Positions 1 through 8,438 of a stretch of 64,000 nucleotides of DNA are shown here, in pieces. The DNA comes from Streptomyces sp. NBC_00344 (GTDB lineage Bacteria > Actinomycetota > Actinomycetes > Streptomycetales > Streptomycetaceae): assembly GCF_036088315.1 (NCBI RefSeq), contig NZ_CP107996.1, positions 5,477,501-5,541,500 of the forward strand, written 5' to 3'. The position numbers and the translations under genes are program-made. How positions within the stretch are numbered: position 1 is the stretch's first letter; every line of letters begins with the position of its first letter. The notes below the pieces were generated by a model. The model was given only the letters and a program-made list of their open reading frames with translations. It was not told the origin of the DNA and did not search any database.

Positions 1-275
1 ACCAGCTGGGCAGCGGCCGCGGCGATCCGGCGTTTCTCGGGGACGTGCATGGTGGTGCGGAAGTCGAGCGTCGTCTCGAAACCGGCGCTCTCGACCGGGT
101 AGGCCCCGCCGTGCGTACGCCGGACCAGACCGTGGTCCTCCAGCGCCCGCAGGTCTCGGCGTACGGTCTCCTTGGCGACGCCGAGCTGCGCGGACAGCTC
201 CGCGACATCGACCGAACCCGACCGTCTGGCGGCCAGGACGATCTCCCGCTGTCGTTGCTCCGCGCTCACTGCCAC
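1..275 (-). CDS. DeoR/GlpR-family transcriptional regulator (partial, C-terminus off the left edge)
   Basis: The minus-strand reading frame runs off the window, so only about 90 N-terminal residues are visible. They form the DeoR-type winged helix: RQREIVLAARRSGSV, then VAELSAQLGVAKETVRRDL (recognition helix), then a short wing ending HGGAY. The GTG at 275 sits four bases after a GAGGAGG ribosome site; the GTG at 269 is an alternative with better spacing. DeoR proteins usually repress sugar catabolism genes and sense a phosphorylated sugar through the missing C-terminal domain. It lies next to the uronate genes and could regulate them, but a gene to its left is an equally likely target. Confidence 0.85.
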   Translation of the reverse strand, partial: MAVSAEQRQREIVLAARRSGSVDVAELSAQLGVAKETVRRDLRALEDHGLVRRTHGGAYPVESAGFETTLDFRTTMHVPEKRRIAAAAAQL

Positions 276-437
276 GCGTCCTCCTCACCGTTCCCACGTG
301 CTGTGGGGAGATGTCTACCGTCGGCTGCCTGGCGTGAACAGGGCAGGAACGGGCTCGGTCCTGCCCGTTTGTGCCCGCTTCCGCAGGGCGTCATGCGGGT
401 ACGACCTGGGCGCCCCTGCCCGTCCGGGCATGACGAA

Positions 438-463
438 GGCCCGTCCGGCGTACCGGACGGGCC
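438..463. terminator. Perfect hairpin between the DeoR gene and uronate dehydrogenase
   Basis: Arms GGCCCGTCCGG and CCGGACGGGCC are perfectly complementary (11 bp) around a 4-base loop. It lies downstream of the minus-strand dehydrogenase gene and upstream of the minus-strand DeoR gene, so it probably ends the dehydrogenase transcript. There is no U-tract, which is common for Streptomyces terminators. Confidence 0.65.
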
Positions 464-532
464 CGTTCGGTGCCCGTATCCCTGCTCGTGAGGTGCTGGG
501 GCGGCGCGCGGTGCCGCGCGCCGGGGTGTCTG

Positions 533-1357
533 TCAGTAGGGCCAGATGGGCGGGTCGGTGAGGAAGGGGCCGCCGACGTGCGACTGGGCGGGGTCGTCCG
601 GGTCGAGTTCACCGTGCTCGGCGATGAGCTTCTCGGCGTACTGCTCCGAGTCGTCCTGCGGCTCGTAACCAAGTGCCCGCGCCGATGAGAGGTCCCACCA
701 GAGCCTGGTGTTGGCGGACGAGCCGTAGACCACCGAGTGCCCGACATCATCGGCGGTGAGCGCCGCGTGGAAGAGACGCGCGCCGTCGCCGGGGCTCATC
801 CAGACCGAGAGCATCCGTACCGAGGCCGGTTCCATGAAGCAGGAGCCGATCCTGACGGACACCGTCTCCTGGCCGAACTTGTCCCAGTAGAGCTGGGCCA
901 GGTCCTCGCCGAAGCACTTCGAGAGGCCGTAGTAGGTGTCGGGACGGCGCGGGGTGTCGATCGGGATCAGCGCGTTGGAATCCAGCGGGACATCGCCCTC
1001 CGGGCTCGGGGTGTAGCCCACCGCGTGGTTGGAGGAGGCGAAGACGATCCGCTGGACACCCTCCTCGCGCGCCGCCTCGTAGAGGTTGTACGTGCCTTCG
1101 ATATTGGCCCGGAGGATTTTGTCGAAGGTTGATTCCAGGGAGATGCCGGCCAGGTGGATGATCGCATCGACGCCCCGCACAGCCTCCCGCAGCGCTTCCC
1201 TGTCGGCCAGATCCGCGGTGACGGCCGTCGGCTCGCCTTCGATCGGGATGACGTCGAACAGACGCAGCTCGTATCCGTACGCGGGCAGCAGCCCCCGCAT
1301 CAGGGTGCCGAGGCCTCCGGCGGCTCCGGTGAGCAGGATGGTGCGGGGAGCGGGCAT
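533..1357 (-). CDS. udh: NAD-dependent uronate dehydrogenase (extended SDR/epimerase fold)
   Basis: The 274-residue protein has the SDR nucleotide-binding motif TGAAGGLG (residues 10-17), an active-site serine around 108-109 (ASSNHAVG) and the Y143-x3-K147 pair. Length and sequence (AGISLEST, EGTYNLYEAAR, GYTPSPEG) match bacterial uronate dehydrogenases, which oxidise D-glucuronate or D-galacturonate to the aldarolactone. A start upstream at 1426 is open but lacks a ribosome site; the ATG at 1357 follows GGAGAG and begins just before the Rossmann strand. It is divergent from a 5-dehydro-4-deoxyglucarate dehydratase acting later in the same pathway. Another NAD-dependent epimerase/dehydratase activity is possible. 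Confidence 0.82.
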   Translation of the reverse strand: MPAPRTILLTGAAGGLGTLMRGLLPAYGYELRLFDVIPIEGEPTAVTADLADREALREAVRGVDAIIHLAGISLESTFDKILRANIEGTYNLYEAAREEGVQRIVFASSNHAVGYTPSPEGDVPLDSNALIPIDTPRRPDTYYGLSKCFGEDLAQLYWDKFGQETVSVRIGSCFMEPASVRMLSVWMSPGDGARLFHAALTADDVGHSVVYGSSANTRLWWDLSSARALGYEPQDDSEQYAEKLIAEHGELDPDDPAQSHVGGPFLTDPPIWPY

Positions 1358-1398
1358 CGGCGGGTCTCTCCTCGATGGATCAGCAGATCGGATGCGTC

Positions 1399-1555
1399 CA
1401 TGGACAATATTCACATGCATGGACAACGTAAGGAGCCTCGCGAAGCCCCGTCAAGTGTCCTGCGGAGCGCCGGATTCCGCCTCCGTTCCGGTGTTTCTCG
1501 TCTTGACCGGCCCGTCCTGCTGGCCTAGCGTGATGATGTTCAGAAATATAGACAC
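1399..1555. promoter_or_regulatory. Divergent udh/kdgD promoter region with direct repeats and an IclR-like half-site
   Basis: The nonamer CATGGACAA occurs at 1399-1407 and again at 1418-1426, 19 bp apart (about two helical turns), close to the udh start. At 1538-1555 lies GTTCAGAAATATAGACAC, which resembles GTTCAGAATACCGAAC at 9287-9302 in front of the semialdehyde dehydrogenase. Two regulators, the neighbouring DeoR and the IclR at 8.4-9.2 kb, could each own one motif. This is inference from sequence similarity. Confidence 0.4.
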
Positions 1556-1596
1556 TGATCAGAACTGTGCACAACTGGATGACTCAGGGAGCGCCC

Positions 1597-2604
1597 GTGT
1601 CCTCAGCCCCGCTCGCCGGCCGACTCGATGGCCTGCTGTTCTTCCCCGTAACCGCGTACGGGCCTGACGGTGCCATCGATCTCGACGCCTTCCGCGTACA
1701 TGTGCGCCGGGGCATCGACTCAGGCGCGGCTGCGGTCTTCGCCTGCTGTGGCACGGGTGAATTCCACGCTCTCGCACCGGAGGAGTTCGGCGCACTCGTC
1801 GCCGCCGCGGTCGAGGAGAGCGCGGGCCGGGTCCCGGTCGTCGCCGGCGCCGGGTACGGGACCGCGCTCGCCGTCCAGTACGCCAAGCTCGCCGAGGAGG
1901 CCGGCGCGGACGGGCTGCTCGCCATGCCGCCCTATCTCGTGGCCGCCGACCAGGACGGGCTGCTCCGCCACTACGCGGCGCTGGCCGCGGCCACCCCGCT
2001 CGACCTCATCGTCTACCAGCGCGACAACGCGGTGTTCACCCCGGAAACCGTTGTGCGGCTCGCCCAGGTGGACGGGATCATCGGTCTCAAGGACGGGCAC
2101 GGCGACATCGACCTGCTGCAGCGCATCGTCAGCGCGGTACGCACCGAACTCCCCGGCCGGGACTTCCTCTACTTCAACGGGCTGCCCACTGCCGAACTCA
2201 CCTGCCCCGCCTACCGCGCCATCGGTGTGACGCTCTACTCGTCGGCGGTCTTCTGCTTCGCGCCCGACATCGCGCTGGCCTTCTTCCGGGCGCTGCGCTC
2301 CGGTGACGACGGCCTGGTAAACCGTCTGCTCGACGGCTTCTACCGGCCGCTGGTCGAACTGCGTGACCAGGGCCGCGGCTATGCGGTGTCCCTGGTCAAG
2401 GCGGGTGTACGGCTCGGCGGGCTGGACGTCGGCGAGGTCCGTGCGCCGCTCAGCGAGCCGACGGCCGCCCATATCAAGGAACTCACCGAGATCATCGAGC
2501 GCGGTCGTGCGGTGCTGTCCGACGGCCGGGACACTCCGGCCACCCAGGACCCATCGGCCTCTCCGCCATCGGCAAACGCCGCGGAGCCGGGGGAATCGGT
2601 ATGA
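1597..2604 (+). CDS. kdgD: 5-dehydro-4-deoxyglucarate dehydratase (KDGDH, DHDPS/NAL superfamily)
   Basis: This 335-residue (beta/alpha)8 aldolase-superfamily enzyme carries the family's Schiff-base lysine at about K165 (IIGLKDGHGD) and the catalytic tyrosine at about Y140 (LIVYQRDN). FACCGTGEFHAL near residue 48 and LYFNGLPTAE are characteristic of KDG dehydratases rather than DapA. It dehydrates and decarboxylates 5-dehydro-4-deoxy-D-glucarate to 2-oxoglutarate semialdehyde, the substrate of the dehydrogenase at 9.3 kb. The GTG at 1597 follows GGGAG at proper spacing; in-frame GTG 1567 and ATG 1579 are alternatives. The C-terminal 25 residues are a low-complexity Ser/Pro/Ala tail. Its stop overlaps the next gene's start. 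Confidence 0.9.
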   Translation: MSSAPLAGRLDGLLFFPVTAYGPDGAIDLDAFRVHVRRGIDSGAAAVFACCGTGEFHALAPEEFGALVAAAVEESAGRVPVVAGAGYGTALAVQYAKLAEEAGADGLLAMPPYLVAADQDGLLRHYAALAAATPLDLIVYQRDNAVFTPETVVRLAQVDGIIGLKDGHGDIDLLQRIVSAVRTELPGRDFLYFNGLPTAELTCPAYRAIGVTLYSSAVFCFAPDIALAFFRALRSGDDGLVNRLLDGFYRPLVELRDQGRGYAVSLVKAGVRLGGLDVGEVRAPLSEPTAAHIKELTEIIERGRAVLSDGRDTPATQDPSASPPSANAAEPGESV

Positions 2605-3764
2605 AGACCTCGGCATTCGTCTATCCCTGGGATGTCGTCGGGGACCCCGACGCGGCGGCCCGCATCGCGGACCTCGGAGTCCAGCAGGTCACCCTCGCCT
2701 CGGCCTACCACTCCACCCGGGCGCTCACGCCACGCCACCCCGGCCACCGGATCGTCACAGCGGCTCATGCGTCGGTCCTCTATCCGGCATCCGACGAGCG
2801 GTGGGCCGGCCAGGAGCTGCGCCCCTGGCCGGCCGGTGCCTGGGCGCCGTCCGCCGACCCCTACGGCGAGGCGGCGGCGGCTCTCGCCGAGGCCGGGCTC
2901 GAGGTCCACAGCTGGGTGGTGCTCGCGCACAACTCCCGGCTCGGCGCCGAGCATCCGGCCACATCGGTGGTCAATGCCTACGGCGACCGCTATCCGTGGG
3001 CGCCCTGTATCGCACAGCCCGCCACCCGTGCCTATCTGACCGGCCTCGCGGCAGAGGCCGCGACCCGGCCCGGGACCGGCGGCGCCGAACTGGAGTCGCT
3101 CGGCTGGTACGGACTCGCCCATCTGCACGCCCATGACAAGATCGCCGGTGTGCCGCTCGGGGACGCGGGCCAGTATCTGATGTCGCTCTGCTTCTGCCCC
3201 TCCTGTGCCGACGGCTACCGGAACCTCGGCCTGGAAGCAGGGGAGTTGAAGGCGGCGGTACGCCGGGCGCTGGAGCCGGCCTGGTACGCCGGGGATTCGG
3301 GCTCCGGCTGGGCGGCGATCGAGAAGCTGCTCGGCGCGGACATCGCCCGGGTCACCCTCGACTGGCGCACCAGGACCGCTCGCAGTCTGCAGGAACAGAC
3401 GGTCGCGGCGGTGCGGTCCGCTGCCCCGCCCGGCTTCCAGGTGCTGTTGCACGCCGACCCTGTCGCCTACCACTGCGGAGCCAACGCCGGCGTCGACCCC
3501 GCCCACATCCTCACGGTCGCGGACGGCGTGGTCGTGCCGTGTACGGGCGATCCCGCCCTGCTCGCCCCCTTCGCCGAGCACCGCGGGCCCGGGACGGTGA
3601 TCGCGGCGAACCTCACCGTCGTGTCCGCGATGGGCGGCAGCCCGGCCGCGCTGGCCGACGACGCGGCCCGCGCCGCCGGACTCGGTGCCAACGAACTGCG
3701 CCTCTACCACGCGGGGCTGGCATCGGACGCCGACCTCAGGTCCGTACGGGACGCGCTGACCTGA
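2601..3764 (+). CDS. Uncharacterised TIM-barrel-like protein coupled to kdgD
   Basis: This is a 387-residue cytosolic protein with no signal peptide. Its ATG overlaps the kdgD stop (ATGA), so the two are probably translated together. Alternating strand/helix segments (VTLASAYH near 30, VHSWVVLAHNSRLG near 102, QVLLHADP, VIAANLTVV) look like a TIM barrel related to glycosidase-like or sugar isomerase-like proteins. Notable details are HLHAHDK (174-180) and a tight cysteine cluster CFCPSC (197-202) that could bind a metal. The coupling suggests a role in uronate or aldarate use, perhaps release of the sugar acid or an isomerisation step. No family name can be assigned with certainty. Confidence 0.75.
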   Translation: MKTSAFVYPWDVVGDPDAAARIADLGVQQVTLASAYHSTRALTPRHPGHRIVTAAHASVLYPASDERWAGQELRPWPAGAWAPSADPYGEAAAALAEAGLEVHSWVVLAHNSRLGAEHPATSVVNAYGDRYPWAPCIAQPATRAYLTGLAAEAATRPGTGGAELESLGWYGLAHLHAHDKIAGVPLGDAGQYLMSLCFCPSCADGYRNLGLEAGELKAAVRRALEPAWYAGDSGSGWAAIEKLLGADIARVTLDWRTRTARSLQEQTVAAVRSAAPPGFQVLLHADPVAYHCGANAGVDPAHILTVADGVVVPCTGDPALLAPFAEHRGPGTVIAANLTVVSAMGGSPAALADDAARAAGLGANELRLYHAGLASDADLRSVRDALT

Positions 3765-4004
3765 CGTACCGGCGGGCCAGGACGACGGCGGCAGTCGGTC
3801 CCGCCGCGGCTGTCAGCGCGAGCAGTACGTGCGCTGGTGCCGAAGGAATTGAGGATCGTCGCTGCCGGATACAGACCCGCGTTGCGGTCCCGCAGTGCCC
3901 GTCCTGTTTGACGTTTCACCAGGTCGGCGTGGCAGCTGAGTGAGGGAAGGGGGATCGTTCGGCTGCCTTGGCCGGGGGCGGTGCGCGGCCTTGGCCGCCG
4001 CGGC

Positions 4005-4784
4005 TCAGGGCCCGCTCACGTAGGGAACGGTGGTGGTGAGCCTGGCGAAACCGAGACGCTCCAGGATCGGGCGGCTGGCGTCGGACGCGTCCACCTGCAA
4101 CCAGCGGTAGCCGCGCTCGGCAGCGATCCGGGCCCGATGGGCGATCAGAGCGCGGTAGATTCCCCGGCCCCGCCATGCCGGGGCCGTCCCGCCGCCCCAG
4201 AGACTGGCGAAGCCGGAGCCGGGAGGGAACTCGATCCTGGCCGCGCACACCGGCACGTCCCCGGCCATGGCGACGACCGCGGCCATCGACTCCGGAGCGT
4301 CTCTCAACCGGGCCAGTACCTGATGGTGGATCCTCGAGCCGTCCGTACCGAAGGCCTCGTCGTGGGCACGCGTCATCAGGTCCACACCGGCGGCGTCGGT
4401 CACCGGAAGCAGCCTGACCCCGTCGGGCAGCACGATCCGTGTCGGCAGGTCCTCGACCTCGGCAATCATCAGGGCCTCCGGGGGTTCGGGTGTGAACCCC
4501 GCTGCCCGGAGCCGGTCCCCGAGGTCGGCGGGGCGGTCGTGCGTGTACAGCTTCCACTCGAACTCGCGCTTCAGCGCGGCGAAATGACGCATCTGTTCCG
4601 CGATCGCCGGATCCGCGGACGTCTCGTCGAGATCCGACCAGAGGACACCGTTCCAGCCCGCGCCGTCAGCGGCGGTCTGTCGCACCACGTCGCCGACGCG
4701 CTCGATCCGGGCCCCGGGGCCGTCCGGCGGCGCATCCCGGCGCAGTTGCCGGTCGAAGGTCTTGAGAACCGCTTCACCATCCAC
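4005..4784 (-). CDS. GNAT-family N-acetyltransferase
   Basis: The protein has 259 residues. The C-terminal half is a GNAT domain: acetyl-CoA pyrophosphate-binding motif APAWRGRGIYRALIAHRARIA near residue 205, followed by the strand WLQVDASDASRPILERLGF. The N-terminal half (to about residue 115) is an extra region common in actinobacterial members of this group. The substrate is unknown. It is flanked by short intergenic regions (about 240 bp left, 189 bp right) in which I see no gene. The location between catabolic genes appears incidental. Confidence 0.85.
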   Translation of the reverse strand: MDGEAVLKTFDRQLRRDAPPDGPGARIERVGDVVRQTAADGAGWNGVLWSDLDETSADPAIAEQMRHFAALKREFEWKLYTHDRPADLGDRLRAAGFTPEPPEALMIAEVEDLPTRIVLPDGVRLLPVTDAAGVDLMTRAHDEAFGTDGSRIHHQVLARLRDAPESMAAVVAMAGDVPVCAARIEFPPGSGFASLWGGGTAPAWRGRGIYRALIAHRARIAAERGYRWLQVDASDASRPILERLGFARLTTTVPYVSGP

Positions 4785-4979
4785 CGGGCCAGCTCAGCAG
4801 AGCGGCGTGATCAGTCGCAACCGGATATCCACCGCAACGGATCCGTAAAGAGCCTTGTGCGACGCATGTGATGCGCGTAGACAACCAGTGACCTGGTATC
4901 CGTCGTCACCGGCGGTCGCCTCCGCAGGTCACCGTCCTCCGTCCCCTCCGTCAGCACTCCAGAACCGGAGCAGATGAGC

Positions 4980-5765
4980 ATGCCCTCCAGAGCCACCCGA
5001 ATCTCCGCCTGTGCGGTCGCACTTGCCGCCGCGGGCAGCGCCCTCTACGGCATCGGCGCCGCCACCGCCGACAACTCGGTCCCGCGGACCGACAAGGACA
5101 TCCCGAACATCACCCAGGTCGAAGACCGCATCAACGCCTACTACGGCGGTACGCCCGATGCGTCGGGGAACTACCAGGCGTCGCCGACCAGCAACTACGC
5201 CAAGCAGGTCAGCGGCATCGAGGCGAAGGCCAAGCGCCGCATAGCCGAAGCCGCGCGTCATCACCACGGAGCCAGGCCCGCCATCGTGCTCGATGTGGAC
5301 GACACCAGCCTGCTGACCTACGACTGGGAGAAGAAGAACGGCTTCGCCTACAACGCGACAGCCTTCAACGCCTATGTGCAGAGCGCGTCGTCGATCGCCG
5401 TCTTCGGGATGCCCGGTGTCGTGAACTACGCCGCCGACAAGGGCGTCGCGGTCTTCTTCCTGACAGGTCGCGACGAGTCGCAGCGCACCGCTTCGGCCCT
5501 CAACCTCACCAGGGCCGGCTATGACGTCCCGGTGGACGGCGCGCACTTCTACCTCAAGGACAAGACCCACGTCCCGTCGTACCTGAGCTGCGGTACGCCG
5601 ACCTGGACCTGCACCACGGTCCAGTTCAAGGCGGGGACCAGGAAGCACATCGAGTCGCTCGGCTACACCATCGTCGCCAACTTCGGGGACCAGTACTCCG
5701 ACCTGAACGGCGGCTACGCCGACACCACGTACAAGATCCCCAACCCGATGTACTTCCTGCCCTGA
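4980..5765 (+). CDS. Secreted HAD-family acid phosphatase (class B/VSP-like)
   Basis: This 261-residue protein begins with a signal peptide (RATRISACAVALAAAGSALY, cleavage likely after ATA near residue 30). The mature part carries the HAD nucleophile motif DVDDTS at 105-110, motif II in VFFLTGRDES, and conserved motif III/IV residues in VANFGDQYSDLNGG. This is the layout of secreted acid phosphatases of the plant vegetative storage protein type. It would dephosphorylate extracellular organic phosphates. The ATG at 4980 is nine bases after GGAG; the ATG at 4974 is only three bases away and less likely. Confidence 0.87.
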   Translation: MPSRATRISACAVALAAAGSALYGIGAATADNSVPRTDKDIPNITQVEDRINAYYGGTPDASGNYQASPTSNYAKQVSGIEAKAKRRIAEAARHHHGARPAIVLDVDDTSLLTYDWEKKNGFAYNATAFNAYVQSASSIAVFGMPGVVNYAADKGVAVFFLTGRDESQRTASALNLTRAGYDVPVDGAHFYLKDKTHVPSYLSCGTPTWTCTTVQFKAGTRKHIESLGYTIVANFGDQYSDLNGGYADTTYKIPNPMYFLP

Positions 5766-5785
5766 CCTGCCGCAGGACCTCAGCC

Positions 5786-5830
5786 GCCGCCGGGGGAGTG
5801 CAGCGGGTCCAACCGCACTCCTCCGGCGGC
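5786..5830. terminator. Hairpin between converging phosphatase and membrane-protein genes
   Basis: Left arm 5786-5801 (GCCGCCGGGGGAGTGC) and right arm 5815-5830 pair over 16 bp with a single G-U wobble around a 13-base loop. Placed 20 bp after the phosphatase stop and before the converging gene end at 5882, it could serve both directions. Confidence 0.7.
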
Positions 5831-5881
5831 GCAGCCACCGGCACCAGTGGACCGTCCAACCGGCGGGCGGGCGAAGCTCGT

Positions 5882-6313
5882 TCAGGTATGCGCCGGTCGG
5901 CGGGCGGTGACCTTCTCGTACCGGAGTGCCGCACCCGTGGCCACCGCGCCCGCACCCTCCCACAGGCCCACACCGAGGAATCCCGACGGGGCGCGGCCGG
6001 TGATCACCGCCGTGGTGAACACGGCGAAGGTGAGCAGCCGGAAGGGCACCGTCCAGCGGAAGAAGGCCTTCCAGTCGGCCGCGGCGGCCAGTGCGTAGTA
6101 CACACCCATGTTGACCGCGGCCATGGACGAGGCCGTGACGAAAGTGCGCGTGTAGTCGGAATCCGGCCGCCGGCCGGGCGCCACCGACCGGAAGCCCATG
6201 ATCCGCAACAAGGTGTCGGGCGAGACAAGGCCGACCACCCCCAGGGTCAGGGCGAGCACACCGAAGACGGCCATGGTCCAGCCCGCCGGGGAACGGGGCA
6301 GTCGTATCGCCAT
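5882..6313 (-). CDS. Small integral membrane protein
   Basis: This 143-residue protein has four predicted membrane segments: AGWTMAVFGVLALTLGVVGL (11-30), FVTASSMAAVNMGVYYALAAAA (about 58-79), FRLLTFAVFTTAVITG and a C-terminal segment around LGVGLWEGAGAVATGAAL. The first loop contains the short conserved run SPDTLLRIMGF. Similar proteins are common in Streptomyces and are annotated only as integral membrane proteins. It is transcribed alone, converging on the phosphatase. Function unknown. Confidence 0.75.
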   Translation of the reverse strand: MAIRLPRSPAGWTMAVFGVLALTLGVVGLVSPDTLLRIMGFRSVAPGRRPDSDYTRTFVTASSMAAVNMGVYYALAAAADWKAFFRWTVPFRLLTFAVFTTAVITGRAPSGFLGVGLWEGAGAVATGAALRYEKVTARRPAHT

Positions 6314-6404
6314 GGCGGCACCCTATGCGACGGGCGCGGGGGACGGGTCGAACAGCGCTGCTCCCGGCGGCGGTTGGGACCGGTCCGGTGGGTGGGGCGC
6401 CCTG

Positions 6405-7853
6405 TTACTTCAGGGCGGCGGCCATCATCCGCTGGGCGACCGGCGCCGCGAGACCGTTGCCGCTGACCTCGGACCGCGCGGCGTCCGAGTCCTCGACGAG
6501 CACCGCGACCGCCACCTCCTTGCCTGTCGACGAGTCCTTCGCGTACGAGGTGAACCAGGCGTAGGGCGCCTTGCTGTTGTGCTCGCCGTGCTGCGCTGTG
6601 CCGGTCTTTCCGCCCACTTCGGCGCCGCTGACCCGGGCATTGGACCCGGTGCCGTCCTCGACCACCGTGACCATCGCGCTGCGCAGCTGGGCGGCGGTAC
6701 CCGACGAGACGATGCGCCGTGACGAGGCGTCGTCGTAGGAGCGGAGGGTCTTGCCGTCCCCGTCCGTCACCCTGGACACCATATGGGGGTCGGTCAGCAC
6801 ACCGTCGTTGGCGATGGCCGACGACACCATCGCCATCTGGAGCGGGGTTGCCGTCACATCGAACTGGCCGATCCCGGTCAGCGCCGTCTGGGCCTTGTCC
6901 ATACCCGACGGATAGACGCTCGCCGAAGCCCGCACCGGTACATCCCGCCCGGAGTCGTTGAAGCCGAACTTCTCGGCCATCGCCCTGACCTTGTCCTGGC
7001 CCAGTTCGACGGCCAGCTTCGCGAAGACGTTGTTGCAGGAGTACTGCAGTGCCGTGCGCAGGTTCGCGTCCTCGCAGGGCGCCGACGCGTTCTCGTTGCG
7101 CAGATCCGTGGCCGTGCCCGGCAGGCGGTACGGGTTCGGGCTGTCCGTCTTCTCGTCGACCGACGAGAAGAGTCCCGCCTCGAGCGCCGCGGCGGCCACG
7201 ACCAGTTTGAAGGTCGAACCGGGCGGCAGCGGCTGGCGCAGCGCCCGGTTGAGCATCGGCTGGGCATCGGAGCCGGTCAGCGTTTTCCAGGCGGCGCCGT
7301 CCGTCGTACCGCTGATCCTCGACGGGTCGTAGGCCGGCGTGGAGACCATCCCCAGGATCTTCCCGCTCTTCGGATCGATCGCGACGGCCGCGCCCTTCTT
7401 GTTGCCGAGCGCCTTGTATCCCGCCTTCTGTACGGCGGGATCGATGGTCGTCAGCACGTCGCCGGGAGCGGTCTGCTTGCCGGTGATCGTGTCGACCGGA
7501 TTCCGCAGCCGGTTGTCGGTGCCGTCGAGCACATCGCGGTAGATGCCTTCGAGCTGGGTCGACCCGTACGCCTGCGAGCTGTATCCGGTGACGGCCGAGT
7601 ACAGGTCACCGTCGGTGTAGGTACGCCGGTAGGCGAGGTCGCCGCTGTCCGTCCGCTTCGACGAGGTGACGGCGGAACCGCCCACGACGATGTTCCCGAG
7701 CGGTTGGGCGTACTGCTCGATGGCATTGCGCCGGTTGTTCTTGTTGTCCGCGAGGGCCTGGTTCTCGAACGCCTGCACCCAGGTCACCCGCAGCAGCAGA
7801 GCGAGGATCAGAAGCAGGCTGAAGGCCGAGGCATACCTGATTGTCTTGTTCAT
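6405..7853 (-). CDS. Class B penicillin-binding protein (peptidoglycan D,D-transpeptidase)
   Basis: The protein has one N-terminal membrane anchor (FSLLLILALLLRVTWVQ, 11-27), a dimerisation domain (about 30-150) and a C-terminal transpeptidase domain with all three active-site motifs: S213-TFK, S272-C-N and K416-TG. It cross-links peptidoglycan outside the membrane. Length (482 residues) and the MNKTIR start match the PbpA/PBP2-like proteins of Streptomyces. An in-frame ATG at 7892 would add 13 basic residues; neither start has a convincing ribosome site, and I chose the one matching the family N-terminus as I recall it. A partner such as FtsW/RodA is not encoded nearby. Confidence 0.9.
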   Translation of the reverse strand: MNKTIRYASAFSLLLILALLLRVTWVQAFENQALADNKNNRRNAIEQYAQPLGNIVVGGSAVTSSKRTDSGDLAYRRTYTDGDLYSAVTGYSSQAYGSTQLEGIYRDVLDGTDNRLRNPVDTITGKQTAPGDVLTTIDPAVQKAGYKALGNKKGAAVAIDPKSGKILGMVSTPAYDPSRISGTTDGAAWKTLTGSDAQPMLNRALRQPLPPGSTFKLVVAAAALEAGLFSSVDEKTDSPNPYRLPGTATDLRNENASAPCEDANLRTALQYSCNNVFAKLAVELGQDKVRAMAEKFGFNDSGRDVPVRASASVYPSGMDKAQTALTGIGQFDVTATPLQMAMVSSAIANDGVLTDPHMVSRVTDGDGKTLRSYDDASSRRIVSSGTAAQLRSAMVTVVEDGTGSNARVSGAEVGGKTGTAQHGEHNSKAPYAWFTSYAKDSSTGKEVAVAVLVEDSDAARSEVSGNGLAAPVAQRMMAAALK

Positions 7854-7961
7854 CCCATAGGAGGACGAGCGGCGCACGGTGCGCCGTTCCATCTTCCGTG
7901 GTTTCTCAGTGTTCTCTCATCCCGGCGGCGATCCGTCCCCGCCGAACGGCGATGACCTGGC

Positions 7962-8432
7962 TCAGCCCGCCAGGGTGAGCAGCACCTCGTCCGTCTCGGC
8001 GCGCCGGGCGTTCGCGAAGCCCCGGTCCCGGCCGGTGATCACGAAGCCGCACTTCTCCAGGACCCGGACCGACCCCGTGTTGTCGGCGGCGGCCCTGGCG
8101 TGCAGGGGCCGGGTGGACACCTCGCCGAGCAGTGCGCGCAGAGCCGCGGTCGCCACACCTCTGCCCCAGTGGGCACGGTCGATGAAGTAGGTGACCTCGC
8201 GCTGCTCCGGAGGCCCGTACACGGCGGTGTGCCCGACGACCGCACCGTCGAGGAGCACGGTGCGGATCACGGCATCCGAGGCGCGGATCCGCTCCCAGTG
8301 GGCGTCGAAGTACGCCCGGTCCGTTGGGTCGTCGGCGGTGAAGGCAGCGATCCGGTTGGACTCGGGGTCGCTCATGTGCCCGAAGATGAGCGGCAGATCG
8401 GTGTCCTCGACCTCGCGCAGAGTGATGGCCAC
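7962..8432 (-). CDS. GNAT-family N-acetyltransferase (RimJ/RimL-like)
   Basis: The 156-residue single-domain protein starts MAITLREVEDTDLPLIF, has the acetyl-CoA-binding loop AHWGRGVATAAL near residue 90, and ends with the typical NTGSVRVLEKCGF helix and strand. It resembles acetyltransferases of the RimJ/RimL group, which modify protein N-termini or small amines; the substrate is not predictable. It starts 6 bp after the stop of the IclR regulator on the same strand, so the two are probably cotranscribed. Confidence 0.88.
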   Translation of the reverse strand: MAITLREVEDTDLPLIFGHMSDPESNRIAAFTADDPTDRAYFDAHWERIRASDAVIRTVLLDGAVVGHTAVYGPPEQREVTYFIDRAHWGRGVATAALRALLGEVSTRPLHARAAADNTGSVRVLEKCGFVITGRDRGFANARRAETDEVLLTLAG

Positions 8433-8438
8433 GGTGTT

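Noticed and set aside
2379..3710. A 443-codon minus-strand open frame
   Set aside because: It is antisense to the coupled TIM-barrel-like gene, has no recognisable domain, and has shadow composition. The plus strand has the ribosome coupling and normal codon use.
3765..4004. Possible remnant of a membrane-protein gene on the minus strand
   Set aside because: A short hydrophobic run ending in RRY can be read, but it has no start or stop and continues antisense into the neighbouring gene.
4005..8432. Horizontally acquired island in the uronate locus
   Set aside because: The block carries no integrase, transposase, tRNA or flanking repeats, and its base composition and codon use look like the neighbours. 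Only its unrelated functions set it apart.
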